A DNA stretch of 64,000 nt from Klebsiella electrica. Its GTDB lineage: Bacteria; Pseudomonadota; Gammaproteobacteria; Enterobacterales; Enterobacteriaceae. The notes below the pieces were generated by a model, which searched no databases, had not been told where the DNA came from, and saw only the letters and a program-made list of their open reading frames with translations. The stretch lies in assembly GCF_006711645.1 (NCBI RefSeq), contig NZ_CP041247.1:3224001-3288000 (forward strand), given 5' to 3'. Made by a program: the position numbers and the translations under genes. Below are positions 8,383 to 18,126 of this stretch, in pieces (the stretch's first letter is position 1; each line of letters starts with the position of its first letter).

Positions 8383-9627
8383 TTACTGGCCACTCAGCAC
8401 CCTCGCCGGGTCAATGCGGCTGGCGCGGCGGGCGGGATACCAGCTGGCCAGCAAACTCAGCAACAGTGCCGTCGCCAGCACATAAATAACATCCAGCCAG
8501 TGCAGTTCAGACGGCAGGAAGTCAATAAAATAGATGTCGCCGGACAAGAATTTATGCCCGATCAGGTATTCGAGGCCGTTGATAATGGACGTCAGATTCA
8601 GCGCACAAACGACGCCGATCGCCACGCCAATCAGGCTCCCGACCGAACCGGCAAGCAAACCATACCAGACAAAAATGGCGCGGATCAGGCCATCTTTCGC
8701 CCCGAGCGTGCGCAGTACCGCAATATCGCTGCTTTTATCTTTCACCGCCATCACCAGGGTGGAAACGATGTTAAAGCAGGCTACGCCTATCACCAGCACC
8801 ATCGCCAGGTACATAATGGCGCGGATCATCTGGATATCGCGATACATATAACCGTAAGTCCCGATCCAGCTCTTGATGTAAACATAGCTGTTCGTCACTT
8901 CGCCGGCATCGCGTACCAGCGTATTGGCGTGGAAGACATCGGTGACTTTAATCGCAATCCCGGTCACGCTGCCAGCCATATCCAGATACTGTTGGGCATC
9001 GTCCATCGGGATCATGGCAAAACTGTGATCGAGCTGGCCGCTGAGCTGCAAAATCCCGGTCACATGCAGCCTGACGCGTTTCGGCTGCAGGAGTTGATGT
9101 TCGGCGTCAGAGTTGGGGATCATGATGGAAACCCAGTCGCCCTGCTTCACGTGCAGTGCATCCGCCACCCCTTTACCGAGAATAACCTGCTGTTCGCCAG
9201 CTTTAAAATTAGCCCACGCGTTATTCTGGACAAACTGAGGCAGCGAACTCAGGCGGCTCTCCTGCTGCGGATCGACCCCTTTTACCTGAATGGCGCGCAT
9301 GTTGCTGCCACTCTCCACCAGCCCGGTAAAGTTAATGTAGGGCGCCGCGGCAACGATACCTTTGACCTTTTCCACCTTCGCCAGCGCGTCGCTCCAGTTG
9401 GTCCACGGCTGCTTCACCGGCTCGATTTCGCCATGTGGAACCACCGCCAGAATGCGGTTGTTCAGCTCACGTTCAAAGCCGTTCATCGCGCTGAGGCCGA
9501 CGATTAAGACCGCCACCCCGAGCGCAATCCCGATCGTCGAAATCACCGAAATCAGCGACACCATGCCGCCGCGCCGCCGCCCGCGGCTAAAACGCAGGGC
9601 AATCAATAACGATAACGGAGAAGTCAT
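8383..9627 (-). CDS. lolE: Lipoprotein-releasing ABC transporter permease LolE
   Basis: A 414-residue inner-membrane subunit of LolCDE, which extracts outer-membrane lipoproteins and hands them to LolA. One N-terminal membrane segment (about residues 22-45) is followed by a large periplasmic domain and three C-terminal segments. The N-terminal block [17 protein letters not shown] is the same as in E. coli LolE, and the C-terminus ends DPARVLSGQ. Its length equals the E. coli protein. The ATG overlaps the last base of the lolD stop, showing translational coupling in lolCDE. Confidence 0.97.
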   Translation of the reverse strand: MTSPLSLLIALRFSRGRRRGGMVSLISVISTIGIALGVAVLIVGLSAMNGFERELNNRILAVVPHGEIEPVKQPWTNWSDALAKVEKVKGIVAAAPYINFTGLVESGSNMRAIQVKGVDPQQESRLSSLPQFVQNNAWANFKAGEQQVILGKGVADALHVKQGDWVSIMIPNSDAEHQLLQPKRVRLHVTGILQLSGQLDHSFAMIPMDDAQQYLDMAGSVTGIAIKVTDVFHANTLVRDAGEVTNSYVYIKSWIGTYGYMYRDIQMIRAIMYLAMVLVIGVACFNIVSTLVMAVKDKSSDIAVLRTLGAKDGLIRAIFVWYGLLAGSVGSLIGVAIGVVCALNLTSIINGLEYLIGHKFLSGDIYFIDFLPSELHWLDVIYVLATALLLSLLASWYPARRASRIDPARVLSGQ

Positions 9628-10328
9628 TACCTGGCCCCCATCAGGGTCAGTTTCGCGTCCAGATGACCATCACGCATTTCCAGCTGGCGGCCCATCCGTT
9701 TGGCCAGTTGCAGGTCGTGGGTCACCACCAGAAACGCGGTGCGCTGGGCAACATTCAGTTCCCCCAGCAGCTGAAAAATGCTGTCGGCATTGCGGGCATC
9801 GAGGTTACCGGTCGGTTCATCCGCCAGCACCAGACGTGGCTTGTTAACCAGCGCGCGGGCAATCGCCACCCGCTGGCGTTCGCCGCCGGAAAGCTCTGAC
9901 GGGCGGTGGTTGCTACGGTGCTCCAGCCCCACGGCATGCAGCATTGCCTTAGCCTGACGTTCAATATCCGCGGCTTTCTGTTTACCAATCAGCAGCGGCA
10001 TTGCCACGTTTTCGAGGGCGGTGAAATCCGGCAACAGGTGGTGGAACTGGTAGATAAAGCCGAGTTCACGGTTACGCAGGTCGGCGCGTGCGGCGGCAGA
10101 GAGCCGGTTCATCGACTGTCCGGAGAAAATCACATCGCCGGAGGTCGGCGTATCCAGCCCGCCGAGCAGATGGAGCAGTGTACTTTTCCCGGAACCCGAG
10201 GTACCGACAATCGCCATCATCTCCCCTTCCTCAATACTGAAGCTGACATTGTGCAACACATCGGTTTGCACACTGCCTTCCTGATAGCGTTTGCACAGAT
10301 TGTCGCATTGCAGCAGGATCTTATTCAT
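9627..10328 (-). CDS. lolD: Lipoprotein-releasing ABC transporter ATPase LolD
   Basis: A 233-residue ABC ATPase that powers LolCDE. Seen: Walker [10 protein letters not shown], the signature [15 protein letters not shown], Walker [13 protein letters not shown], and the switch His in VVTHD. The first 30 residues match the E. coli protein. The start overlaps the lolC stop by 8 nt and the end overlaps the lolE start by 1 nt. Confidence 0.98.
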   Translation of the reverse strand: MNKILLQCDNLCKRYQEGSVQTDVLHNVSFSIEEGEMMAIVGTSGSGKSTLLHLLGGLDTPTSGDVIFSGQSMNRLSAAARADLRNRELGFIYQFHHLLPDFTALENVAMPLLIGKQKAADIERQAKAMLHAVGLEHRSNHRPSELSGGERQRVAIARALVNKPRLVLADEPTGNLDARNADSIFQLLGELNVAQRTAFLVVTHDLQLAKRMGRQLEMRDGHLDAKLTLMGAR

Positions 10329-11520
10329 AACGTAAAGCCTCAGCGGGTTGAGTGGCGGCAGCGCGCCAGGAAGGATACAACGTCGATAACAGTGCCAGCA
10401 CCATGGCCACCAGGACGATAATCGTCACCTGTAACGGCTCGATTGCGACCGGCAGCGCCGCGCCGTCAAGAAATGCGCCGATAATCGGCATTAAATTGTT
10501 CAACTGGCTGGCGAGCAGCACGCCAAGCGCGGCGCCAAGCAGCGCACCGACGATCCCGGCGCTGGCCCCCTGGACCATAAAGACCAGCATAATCTGTCGC
10601 GGGGTCAGCCCCAGGGTTTGCAAAATCGCCACTTCGCCCTGTTTTTCCATGACCATCATCCCCAGCGAAGTAATAATATTAAACGCCGCGACGGCCACGA
10701 TCAGGCTCAGCAGCAGGCCCATCATATTTTTTTCCATGCGCACAGCCTGGAACAGCTCGCCTTTGCGCTCGCGCCAGTCCTGCCACTTCGTCCCCTGCGG
10801 CAGCGCCTGTTGACTGAGGGTATCCACCTGCAAAGGATGACTCAGCCACAGACGCCAGCCGGTGATGTTACCCAGCGGGTAGCGCATCAGGCGCGAGGCA
10901 TCGTCGATATTGGTCAACATCTGATAGCCGTCCACTTCACTGTTGGCGGCAAAGGTGCCGATAACGTTAAACAGTCGTTGGCTCGGCACCCGCCCCATAG
11001 GCGTGAACTGACTGGCGGAGGGCACCATGACGCGAATCTGATCGCCGCGGTTAACCCCTAGCTGACTGGCCAGCTGTTCGCCAAGAATGACGTTATATTT
11101 CCCGGCCTGAAGATCGCTTTGCTTCACGTTGACAAGATACGGCGTGAGCGGATCGTTTTGCGTCGGGTCGATACCCAGCATCACGCCAACCGCGACGCTG
11201 CGGGCGCTTTGCAGCACCACATCGCCGGTGGTTAATGGCGCAATGCGCGTGACGCCCTGTAATTTGATGGCGCTTTCCGGCAGCTGCTGAGGGTTCACCG
11301 AGCCCTGCTGCGCGCTAATTATGGCCTGTGGCATCAGCCCCAGGATGTTGTTCTGCAGCTCGCGCTCGAAGCCGTTCATGACCGAAAGCACGGTCACCAG
11401 CGCCATCACGCCAAGCGTAATGCCGATGGTGGATAGCCAGGAGACGAAACGACCGAAGCGGTCGGCTGCGCGCCCGCGCATGTAGCGAAGGCCGATAAAG
11501 AGTGCGGCAGGTTGGTACAT
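10321..11520 (-). CDS. lolC: Lipoprotein-releasing ABC transporter permease LolC
   Basis: A 399-residue partner of LolE that recruits LolA through its periplasmic domain. The topology is the same: one N-terminal and three C-terminal membrane segments. The frame opens at 11637, but the ATG at 11520 ([20 protein letters not shown]) matches the E. coli start and length, and the upstream 39 codons are not family sequence. It is the first gene of lolCDE. E. coli has ycfT between lolC and mfd; here there is only non-coding DNA. Confidence 0.97.
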   Translation of the reverse strand: MYQPAALFIGLRYMRGRAADRFGRFVSWLSTIGITLGVMALVTVLSVMNGFERELQNNILGLMPQAIISAQQGSVNPQQLPESAIKLQGVTRIAPLTTGDVVLQSARSVAVGVMLGIDPTQNDPLTPYLVNVKQSDLQAGKYNVILGEQLASQLGVNRGDQIRVMVPSASQFTPMGRVPSQRLFNVIGTFAANSEVDGYQMLTNIDDASRLMRYPLGNITGWRLWLSHPLQVDTLSQQALPQGTKWQDWRERKGELFQAVRMEKNMMGLLLSLIVAVAAFNIITSLGMMVMEKQGEVAILQTLGLTPRQIMLVFMVQGASAGIVGALLGAALGVLLASQLNNLMPIIGAFLDGAALPVAIEPLQVTIIVLVAMVLALLSTLYPSWRAAATQPAEALRYE

Positions 11521-12086
11521 GTAATCCATCTGGTTGCTGATAGCCGATGCACGAGTATATATGGCATAGCACAACGCGTAAATCACTGAAACGGTAAGTT
11601 TTTGTCGTGCAATAAGAAAAAAGTAAAGATAAATCAAATGGATATTTGATTAGTCAGCGCTTATCTATCAGAATCTTTCACCGTAGCGAGCCCGCATGTC
11701 GTCAATCAGGTTGGCGAATACGGGTCAATCGCGGATAATCATCAACATTGAATATGCGCGGTTTGCCCTTATATAGCCGTCATACCGCACGCTGCATGTG
11801 CATTGACGACGCTGGTTTACCGGAATCGCTTACCTGCATAAGCTCATCGGGAAGCAATCGGAAAATTTGAGAGATGTCCTGCTCTCTCGCCAGAGGCAGC
11901 GTCGACTGTTCAGGTTCGCTCCTGACGAATTTGTCGCTCACTTGCTGCGTAACCTGGCCTGTGGCCTTGCCCCTTCGGGGTCAGTGCAAGCGCGGTTCAA
12001 CAACGCCTGAGGTGTTTTTGAGCCGCAACTCGAAATATTTAGGGTACACATATAGAGCGAATCAAGAAGGGATCCTGATAACAGCT
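11521..12086. other. lolC-mfd divergent intergenic region, no gene seen
   Basis: 566 bp separating divergent lolC and mfd. It holds a split ERIC-like repeat (11771-12052), a CCCCTTCGGGG hairpin near 11977, and presumably both promoters, which I could not place. In E. coli ycfT occupies this spot. No ycfT-like coding sequence is visible. An open frame in phase with mfd covers 11874-12086 but lacks family similarity. Confidence 0.7.
11771..12052. repeat. ERIC-like repeat, apparently split
   Basis: 11771-11852 resembles the left half of an ERIC element: CCGTCAT...GCTGCATGTGCATTG...AATCGCTTACCTGCATAAGCTCATCGGGA. 12021-12052 resembles the right terminus (GCCGCAACTCGAAATATTTAGGGTA). About 170 bp of unrelated sequence lies between. 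The right end comes within 35 bp of the mfd start. Identified by memory of the ERIC consensus, not by search. Confidence 0.55.
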
Positions 12087-15000
12087 ATGCCTCAACAATA
12101 CCGATACACACTGCCGGTCAAGCCCGGCGAACAGCGGCATCTCGGTGAATTAACCGGCGCGGCTTGTGCCACGTTGGTTGCGGAAATGGCCGAGCGCCAC
12201 GGCGGGCCGGTCATACTCGTCGCCCCCGATATGCAAAATGCCCTGCGTCTGAATGATGAAGTTCGCCAGTTTACCGACAGCATGGTGACAGGACTGGCTG
12301 ACTGGGAAACGCTACCTTACGATAGCTTCTCGCCGCATCAGGACATTATCTCTTCCCGTCTCGCCACGCTTTATCAATTACCCACCATGCAGCGCGGCGT
12401 GCTGATCGTGCCGGTCAGCACGTTAATGCAGCGCGTCTGTCCGCATAATTTCCTCCACGGACACGCGCTGGTGATGAAAAAAGGCCAGCGTCTGTCGCGC
12501 GACGGCCTGCGCACTCAGTTAGATAGCGCCGGCTATCGCCATGTCGATCAGGTGATGGAGCACGGGGAGTATGCTACCCGCGGCGCCCTGCTTGACCTGT
12601 TCCCGATGGGGAGCGAGCAACCCTATCGCCTCGACTTCTTCGATGATGAAATCGACAGCCTGCGCCTGTTCGACGTCGACAGCCAGCGTACGCTGGAAGA
12701 GGTGGCCGCCATTAATCTACTGCCCGCTCATGAGTTCCCGACCGATCAGGCGGCGATTGAGCTGTTCCGTAGCCAGTGGCGCGATCGCTTTGAAGTCAAA
12801 CGCGACGCCGAACATATCTATCAGCAGGTCAGCAAAGGGACATTACCGACCGGCATCGAATACTGGCAGCCGCTGTTTTTCAATGAGCCTCTGCCGCCGC
12901 TGTTCAGCTACTTCCCGGCGAACGCCCTGATCGTCAATACCGGCGATCTGGAAGCCAGCGCCGGGCGTTTTCAAAACGAAACCCGCGCCCGCTTCGAAAG
13001 CCGCGGCGTCGACCCGATGCGTCCCCTGCTGCCGCCGGAACAGCTCTGGCTGCGGAGCGACGAACTGTTCAGCGAGCTGAAAAAATGGCCGCGTATCCAG
13101 TTAAAAACGGAGCGTCTGGCCGATAAAGCCGCCAATACTAACCTCGGCTATCAGAAGCTGCCGGACCTCTCTGTTCAGGCGCAAAACAAAGCGCCGCTGG
13201 ATAATCTGCGCCGCTTCCTCGAAGCCTTTAGCGGCCCGGTGATTTTCTCAGTGGAGAGCGAAGGTCGCCGCGAAGCGCTGGGCGAAGTGCTGGCGCGGAT
13301 CAAAATCGCGCCGAAACATATTCTGCGGCTGGAAGAGGCCACCGGCAGCGGCCGCTATTTAATGATAGGCGCCGCCGAACACGGGTTTATCGATAGCCCG
13401 CGGAATCTGGCGCTGATTTGCGAAAGCGACCTGTTGGGCGAGCGCGTGGCGCGTCGTCGCCAGGATTCGCGACGCACCATTAACCCCGATACCTTAATCC
13501 GCAACCTGGCGGAACTGCATATCGGCCAGCCGGTGGTACATCTGGAGCATGGCGTTGGCCGTTATGCCGGCATGACCACGCTGGAGGCAGGCGGCATCAA
13601 AGGGGAATACCTGATGCTGACCTACGCCAATGACGCCAGACTGTATGTGCCGGTGTCATCATTGCACCTGATCAGCCGCTATGCCGGCGGCGCGGAAGAG
13701 AGCGCACCGCTGCATAAACTCGGTGGCGATGCCTGGGCGCGCGCGCGGCAGAAGGCGGCGGAAAAAGTGCGCGATGTGGCGGCGGAACTGCTCGATATTT
13801 ACGCCCAGCGCGCGGCGAAAGCGGGCTTCGCCTTTAAGTACGACCGCGAGCAGTATCAGCTGTTCTGCGATGGTTTCCCGTTTGAAACCACGCCGGATCA
13901 GGCGCAGGCGATTAACGCCGTTCTCAGCGACATGTGTCAACCGCTGGCTATGGACCGCCTGGTCTGTGGCGACGTCGGCTTCGGTAAAACTGAAGTGGCG
14001 ATGCGTGCCGCCTTTCTGGCGGTGGAGAACCACAAGCAGGTCGCGGTGCTGGTGCCGACCACTCTGCTCGCGCAGCAGCACTTCGATAACTTCTGCGACC
14101 GCTTCGCCAACTGGCCGGTGCGCATTGAAATGCTGTCGCGCTTTCGCAGCGCGAAAGAGCAGGCGCAGATTCTTGAACAGGCTGCCGAAGGTAAAATCGA
14201 TATTCTTATCGGCACGCACAAGCTGCTGCAAAGCGAAGTTAAGCTGCGCGACCTTGGGCTGCTGATCGTCGATGAAGAGCACCGCTTCGGGGTTCGCCAC
14301 AAAGAGCGAATCAAAGCGATGCGTGCCGATGTCGATATTCTGACGCTGACCGCCACGCCGATTCCGCGAACGCTGAACATGGCCATGAGCGGTATGCGGG
14401 ATCTGTCTATTATTGCCACGCCGCCCGCCCGCCGCCTGGCGGTAAAAACCTTCGTCCGGGAGTATGACTCGCTGGTGGTTCGCGAGGCGATTCTGCGTGA
14501 AGTGCTGCGCGGCGGCCAGGTCTACTACCTTTATAACGACGTGGAGAATATCCAGAAAGCGGCGGATCGGCTCGCGGAGCTGGTGCCGGAGGCGCGAATC
14601 GCCATCGGTCACGGGCAGATGCGCGAGCGCGAGCTGGAACGGGTGATGAATGATTTCCACCACCAGCGTTTTAACGTGCTGGTCTGCACCACTATTATTG
14701 AGACCGGGATTGATATCCCGACCGCCAATACCATTATCATCGAGCGCGCGGACCATTTCGGTCTGGCTCAATTGCACCAGCTGCGCGGACGCGTCGGCCG
14801 TTCGCATCATCAGGCCTATGCCTGGCTGCTGACGCCGCACCCGAAAGCGATGACCAGCGATGCGCAAAAGCGTCTGGAAGCCATCGCCTCGCTGGAGGAT
14901 CTCGGCGCCGGTTTCGCGCTGGCCACGCACGACCTGGAGATCCGCGGCGCTGGCGAGCTGCTGGGCGAAGATCAGAGCGGGCAGATGACCACCATCGGTT

Positions 15001-15533
15001 TTTCGCTATATATGGAGCTTCTGGAGAACGCTGTCGATGCGCTGAAAGCCGGACGTGAGCCTTCACTTGAGGATCTGACCAGCCAGCAGACTGAGGTTGA
15101 ACTGCGGATGCCTTCGCTGTTGCCGGACGACTTTATTCCTGATGTGAATACCCGACTCTCGTTCTACAAGCGGGTTGCCAGCGCCAGGAATGAGCACAGT
15201 CTGGAAGAGATTAAAGTCGAACTGATCGACCGCTTCGGCACGCTACCGGATGCGGCGAGAAACCTGCTGGATATCGCCCGTCTGCGTCAACAGGCGCAGA
15301 AGCTGGGGATCCGTAAGCTGGAGAGCAATGACAAAGGCGGCGTGATTGAGTTCAATGAAAAGAACAACGTCAACCCGGTGTGGCTGATTGGCCTGCTGCA
15401 AAAACAGCCTCAGCACTTCCGCCTGGATGGCCCGACGCGGCTGAAGTTCATGCAGGAACTTGGCGAACGTAAAACGCGTATGGAGTGGGTTCGCCAGTTT
15501 ATGCGGCAGTTAGAAGAGAACGCGACCGCATAA
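12087..15533 (+). CDS. mfd: Transcription-repair coupling factor
   Basis: A 1148-residue ATP-dependent translocase that removes RNA polymerase stalled at DNA lesions and recruits UvrA. Order of parts: UvrB-like N-terminal region (to about 350), the RNA-polymerase-interacting region around RRTINPDTLIRNL...LEHGVGRYAGM (about 475-505), the helicase motor with Walker A GDVGFGKTE, DEEH box and TATPIPRTL, the RecG-like region with GRVGRSHHQAYAWLL, and a C-terminal regulatory domain. The frame opens 71 codons earlier, but the ATG at 12087 (MPQQYRYTLPVK) gives exactly the E. coli length. Confidence 0.97.
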   Translation: MPQQYRYTLPVKPGEQRHLGELTGAACATLVAEMAERHGGPVILVAPDMQNALRLNDEVRQFTDSMVTGLADWETLPYDSFSPHQDIISSRLATLYQLPTMQRGVLIVPVSTLMQRVCPHNFLHGHALVMKKGQRLSRDGLRTQLDSAGYRHVDQVMEHGEYATRGALLDLFPMGSEQPYRLDFFDDEIDSLRLFDVDSQRTLEEVAAINLLPAHEFPTDQAAIELFRSQWRDRFEVKRDAEHIYQQVSKGTLPTGIEYWQPLFFNEPLPPLFSYFPANALIVNTGDLEASAGRFQNETRARFESRGVDPMRPLLPPEQLWLRSDELFSELKKWPRIQLKTERLADKAANTNLGYQKLPDLSVQAQNKAPLDNLRRFLEAFSGPVIFSVESEGRREALGEVLARIKIAPKHILRLEEATGSGRYLMIGAAEHGFIDSPRNLALICESDLLGERVARRRQDSRRTINPDTLIRNLAELHIGQPVVHLEHGVGRYAGMTTLEAGGIKGEYLMLTYANDARLYVPVSSLHLISRYAGGAEESAPLHKLGGDAWARARQKAAEKVRDVAAELLDIYAQRAAKAGFAFKYDREQYQLFCDGFPFETTPDQAQAINAVLSDMCQPLAMDRLVCGDVGFGKTEVAMRAAFLAVENHKQVAVLVPTTLLAQQHFDNFCDRFANWPVRIEMLSRFRSAKEQAQILEQAAEGKIDILIGTHKLLQSEVKLRDLGLLIVDEEHRFGVRHKERIKAMRADVDILTLTATPIPRTLNMAMSGMRDLSIIATPPARRLAVKTFVREYDSLVVREAILREVLRGGQVYYLYNDVENIQKAADRLAELVPEARIAIGHGQMRERELERVMNDFHHQRFNVLVCTTIIETGIDIPTANTIIIERADHFGLAQLHQLRGRVGRSHHQAYAWLLTPHPKAMTSDAQKRLEAIASLEDLGAGFALATHDLEIRGAGELLGEDQSGQMTTIGFSLYMELLENAVDALKAGREPSLEDLTSQQTEVELRMPSLLPDDFIPDVNTRLSFYKRVASARNEHSLEEIKVELIDRFGTLPDAARNLLDIARLRQQAQKLGIRKLESNDKGGVIEFNEKNNVNPVWLIGLLQKQPQHFRLDGPTRLKFMQELGERKTRMEWVRQFMRQLEENATA

Positions 15534-15701
15534 TCGCAGCGCGGAGGCGGCGCCCGTCGCCGTCTTCACGCCTGTTTTCTTCCCTCGCAGTGACACCCGG
15601 TAAACTTTACAAATGTTTTGCAATTCACCTGGGTTTCCCCACAGACAACCGCGTGATAATTCCCGTCCGTTTCCTCATAAAAAAATAACCATTTATTTAT
15701 T

Positions 15702-16664
15702 ATGACTACTTTTATATCGCGTTTCTCTCTGTGGCTGGCCTTGGCGGCCGTAGCGGCCGTACTGACCCTCCCCGCCCGCGCCAATACCTGGCCGTTGCCG
15801 CCTTCCGGCAGCCGCCTCGTCGGGCAAAATCAGTTTCACGTCGTCCAGAATAACGGCGGTTCTCTGGAGGCTATCGCCAAAAAATACAACGTCGGCTTTC
15901 TGGCATTGCTTCAGGCAAATCCCGGCGTCGATCCTTACGTTCCGCGTGCCGGCAGCGTACTGACCATTCCGCTCCAGACGCTGCTGCCGGAAGCGCCGCG
16001 CGAAGGGTTGGTGATTAACCTCGCCGAGCTTCGCCTCTACTATTACCCGCCGGGGAAAAATGAGGTCACCGTCTACCCTATCGGCATCGGTCAGTTGGGA
16101 GGCGATACCCTTACCCCGACGATGGTCACCACCGTCTCCGACAAGCGCGCCAATCCAACCTGGACGCCGACGGCCAATATTCGCGCGCGGTATAAAGCGA
16201 TGGGAATAGAGCTGCCGGGCGTGGTACCTGCCGGGCCGGATAACCCGATGGGCCATCATGCTATCCGCCTTGCGGCCTACGGCGGCGTCTATCTGCTGCA
16301 TGGCACGAATGCCGATTTTGGCATCGGCATGCGCGTGAGCTCCGGCTGTATCCGCCTGCGCGATGATGACATCAAAACCCTGTATAACCTCGTTACCCCA
16401 GGGACAAAAGTCAATATCATCAACACGCCAGTTAAAGTCTCCGTGGAGCCTGACGGCAGGCGTCTGGCGGAAATCCATCAGCCGCTGTCCAAACACTTAG
16501 ATGACGATCCGCAGACGCTACCGATCGTCCTGAATGGTGAAATGACAGCATTTAAGCAGGCCGCGCAGACCGACCAGACGGTGATGGAGCGCGCGATGAC
16601 GCTGCGTTCAGGTATGCCGGTTGACGTGACCCGCCACCCCACCGCTGGCGAACAGTCATTGTAA
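15702..16664 (+). CDS. ldtC: L,D-transpeptidase LdtC
   Basis: A 320-residue periplasmic enzyme that attaches Braun lipoprotein to meso-diaminopimelate in peptidoglycan. Seen: a signal peptide ending near LPARA-NTW, a LysM-like segment (FHVVQNNGGSLEAIAKKYNV) and a YkuD catalytic domain with HGTNADFGIGMRVSSGCIRL holding the active Cys and His. The sequence follows E. coli YcfS closely. The ATG comes after an A/T-rich stretch without a strong ribosome site. It is encoded downstream of mfd on the same strand, as in E. coli. Confidence 0.95.
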   Translation: MTTFISRFSLWLALAAVAAVLTLPARANTWPLPPSGSRLVGQNQFHVVQNNGGSLEAIAKKYNVGFLALLQANPGVDPYVPRAGSVLTIPLQTLLPEAPREGLVINLAELRLYYYPPGKNEVTVYPIGIGQLGGDTLTPTMVTTVSDKRANPTWTPTANIRARYKAMGIELPGVVPAGPDNPMGHHAIRLAAYGGVYLLHGTNADFGIGMRVSSGCIRLRDDDIKTLYNLVTPGTKVNIINTPVKVSVEPDGRRLAEIHQPLSKHLDDDPQTLPIVLNGEMTAFKQAAQTDQTVMERAMTLRSGMPVDVTRHPTAGEQSL

Positions 16665-16682
16665 GTGCCTAATGACAGAGAT

Positions 16683-16710
16683 AAAAAAACCGCTGAAGGC
16701 GGTTTTTTTA
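16683..16710 (+). terminator. Rho-independent terminator of ldtC
   Basis: AAAAAACCGC, TGAA loop, then GGCGGTTTTTTT: a compact stem with a T7 tract, 19 bp past the ldtC stop. The A tract makes it usable in both directions. Confidence 0.88.
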
Positions 16711-16747
16711 TGAGGTAAAAGCAGGGTAAAACGCCAGGACGACGCTT

Positions 16748-16866
16748 CGCGGTTTCATAAAGGGGTGAAAACCGCGCAACGTAAGTGGCATAACGGAGAA
16801 CAACTTACTGCTCGCGGCCTGATAAAGGGGTCAGGGGCCGCGTTTTGTCAGTGGCATGACAGGGGT
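16748..16866. repeat. Two tandem structured repeats of 65 bp
   Basis: Copy 1 folds CGCGGTTTC (16748-16756) with GAAAACCGCG (16767-16776) around ATAAAGGGGT. Copy 2, 65 bp on, folds CGCGGCC plus TGA (16813-16822) with TCA and GGCCGCG (16831-16842) around TAAAGGGG. Each is followed by a related GTAAGTGGCATAAC or GTCAGTGGCATGAC. The stems differ by paired changes while the loops are kept. The repeats lie between convergent ldtC and bhsA, within the presumed bhsA 3' UTR. Confidence 0.65.
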
Positions 16867-16876
16867 AAAACGAAAC

Positions 16877-17134
16877 TTATTTGTAGATAACCGCAGTGCC
16901 GTGCAGGGTGTTTGGACCCGTTACTGAGGTGATGCGGAAAGAAGTCGCGCCCATTTCCTGCGCTTTCTGCGCCAGCTGGTCTTCCAGCGAACCCAGGTTG
17001 GTCCCGGCGGAGGCTGAAACGGTACCTATTTTGTGTTGGCCAGCAGGTGTGGATTGCACTTCAACAGCCGCGAAGCTGGCGAAAGAAAGAGAACTCAGTA
17101 CGGCGGCAAGCGTCAGCGTTTTGATGTTTTTCAT
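16877..17134 (-). CDS. bhsA: BhsA/YcfR stress and biofilm protein
   Basis: An 85-residue secreted protein of the YhcN/DUF1471 family, linked in E. coli to multi-stress resistance, biofilm formation and lowered copper permeability. Seen: a signal peptide cut after SFASFA, then the compact domain ending ITSVTGPNTLHGTAVIYK, nearly identical to E. coli. The frame opens at 17230, but the ATG at 17134 (MKNIKTLTLAA) is the family start. The divergent comR encodes its repressor. The upstream region holds a perfect CRP core and an inverted repeat. Confidence 0.96.
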   Translation of the reverse strand: MKNIKTLTLAAVLSSLSFASFAAVEVQSTPAGQHKIGTVSASAGTNLGSLEDQLAQKAQEMGATSFRITSVTGPNTLHGTAVIYK

Positions 17135-17208
17135 GATTATTATACCTATGCAGATGTTTTTTAGTCGGGTCGCAATAATTAACTTAACGATCGATAGGTA
17201 AATAATAA

Positions 17209-17224
17209 TGTGACCTGAATCACA
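17209..17224. promoter_or_regulatory. Predicted CRP site
   Basis: TGTGA-CCTGAA-TCACA matches the CRP core exactly. It lies 75 bp upstream of the bhsA start codon, between bhsA and comR. Confidence 0.7.
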
Positions 17225-17247
17225 CGTCAATTTATTTTTATAACGAT

Positions 17248-17267
17248 CGTTTATTTATTTATAAACG
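17248..17267. promoter_or_regulatory. Inverted repeat, candidate ComR operator
   Basis: CGTTTAT-TTATTT-ATAAACG is a perfect 7-6-7 inverted repeat next to the palindrome AACGATCGTT (17242-17251), in the bhsA-comR gap. Its size suits a TetR-family dimer. The assignment to ComR is from position only. Confidence 0.45.
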
Positions 17268-17382
17268 ACTTAAAATTCATACATATATGAATTATTTATT
17301 TTTGTGGGTTCAGTGCTGGAACGTTGTAACATTTATTTTTATAATGCCCGCTTCAACAAACCAACATAGGTACAGCGGCATC

Positions 17383-18018
17383 ATGACAACTGACGTTCAA
17401 AGTTGCACAAAAAAAAGCCGTGGCCGACCCAAAGTGTTCGACAAGGAAGCGGCGCTGGATAAGGCTATGGCACTGTTCTGGCAGCACGGCTACGAGGCAA
17501 CTTCTCTTGCCGATCTGGTGGAGGCGACCGGGGCAAAAGCACCGACGCTGTACGCCGAGTTCGTCAACAAGGAAGGGTTATTTCGCGCGGTGCTGGATCG
17601 CTATATTTCACGTTTTGCCGCCAGACACGAAGCGCTGTTGTTTGCCGAAGAAAAAACAGTCGATCAGGCGCTGCGGGACTATTTCACCGCCATCGCCACC
17701 TGTTTTACCAGCAAAGACACGCCGGCAGGCTGCTTTATGATCAATACTTCCGCGGCGCTGGCGGCATCATCTACTGCGATCGCCAATACCATTAAGTCGC
17801 GGCACGCGATGCAGGAACAAACGCTGACGCAGTTCCTCCAGCAGCGGCAGCTGCGCGGCGAGCTGCCGGAAAATGGCGATGTGCGACAGCTGGCGCAGTT
17901 CTTAAACTGCGTATTGCAAGGGATGTCTATCAGCGCGCGCGAAGGGGCTGATTTCACCAGGCTGATGCAAATCGCCGATACCACCCTGCGGCTGTGGCCG
18001 CAAATCCTCCAGCACTAA
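17383..18018 (+). CDS. comR: TetR-family copper-responsive repressor ComR
   Basis: A 211-residue TetR-family regulator. The N-terminal helix-turn-helix (FDKEAALDKAMALFWQHGYE then LADLVEATGAKAPTLYAEF) is nearly the same as in E. coli ComR/YcfQ, which represses bhsA and is relieved by copper. A ligand-binding helical domain follows, with CFMINTSAALA and GMSISAREGA. The frame opens at 17287; the ATG at 17383 (MTTDVQS) fits the family length. It is divergent from bhsA and followed by a terminator. Confidence 0.93.
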   Translation: MTTDVQSCTKKSRGRPKVFDKEAALDKAMALFWQHGYEATSLADLVEATGAKAPTLYAEFVNKEGLFRAVLDRYISRFAARHEALLFAEEKTVDQALRDYFTAIATCFTSKDTPAGCFMINTSAALAASSTAIANTIKSRHAMQEQTLTQFLQQRQLRGELPENGDVRQLAQFLNCVLQGMSISAREGADFTRLMQIADTTLRLWPQILQH

Positions 18019-18028
18019 TCTGCGTTCC

Positions 18029-18054
18029 CCCGGTGACGTTCGCCACCGGGTTTT
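18029..18054 (+). terminator. Terminator after comR
   Basis: CCCGGTG pairs with CACCGGG and is followed by TTTT, 10 bp past the comR stop. Confidence 0.7.
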
Positions 18055-18126
18055 CACCCCCCGCTCTGATTTATCCCCTGTTTTATTAATGTTTTCACAT
18101 CGTTACGCGCCATTTTTGTTGTAAAT

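Noticed and set aside
8332..9507. 391-codon open frame antisense to lolE
   Set aside because: Same reason: full overlap with lolE, no family resemblance, no ribosome site worth the name.
11874..12086. 71-codon in-frame N-terminal extension of mfd
   Set aside because: The internal ATG at 12087 gives the exact family length and start; the extension runs through ERIC-like and unassigned sequence.
13659..14930. 423-codon open frame antisense to mfd
   Set aside because: It lies wholly inside the conserved helicase region of mfd on the other strand; its translation is Arg/His/Gln-rich and resembles no family. It is a by-product of GC-rich codon use.
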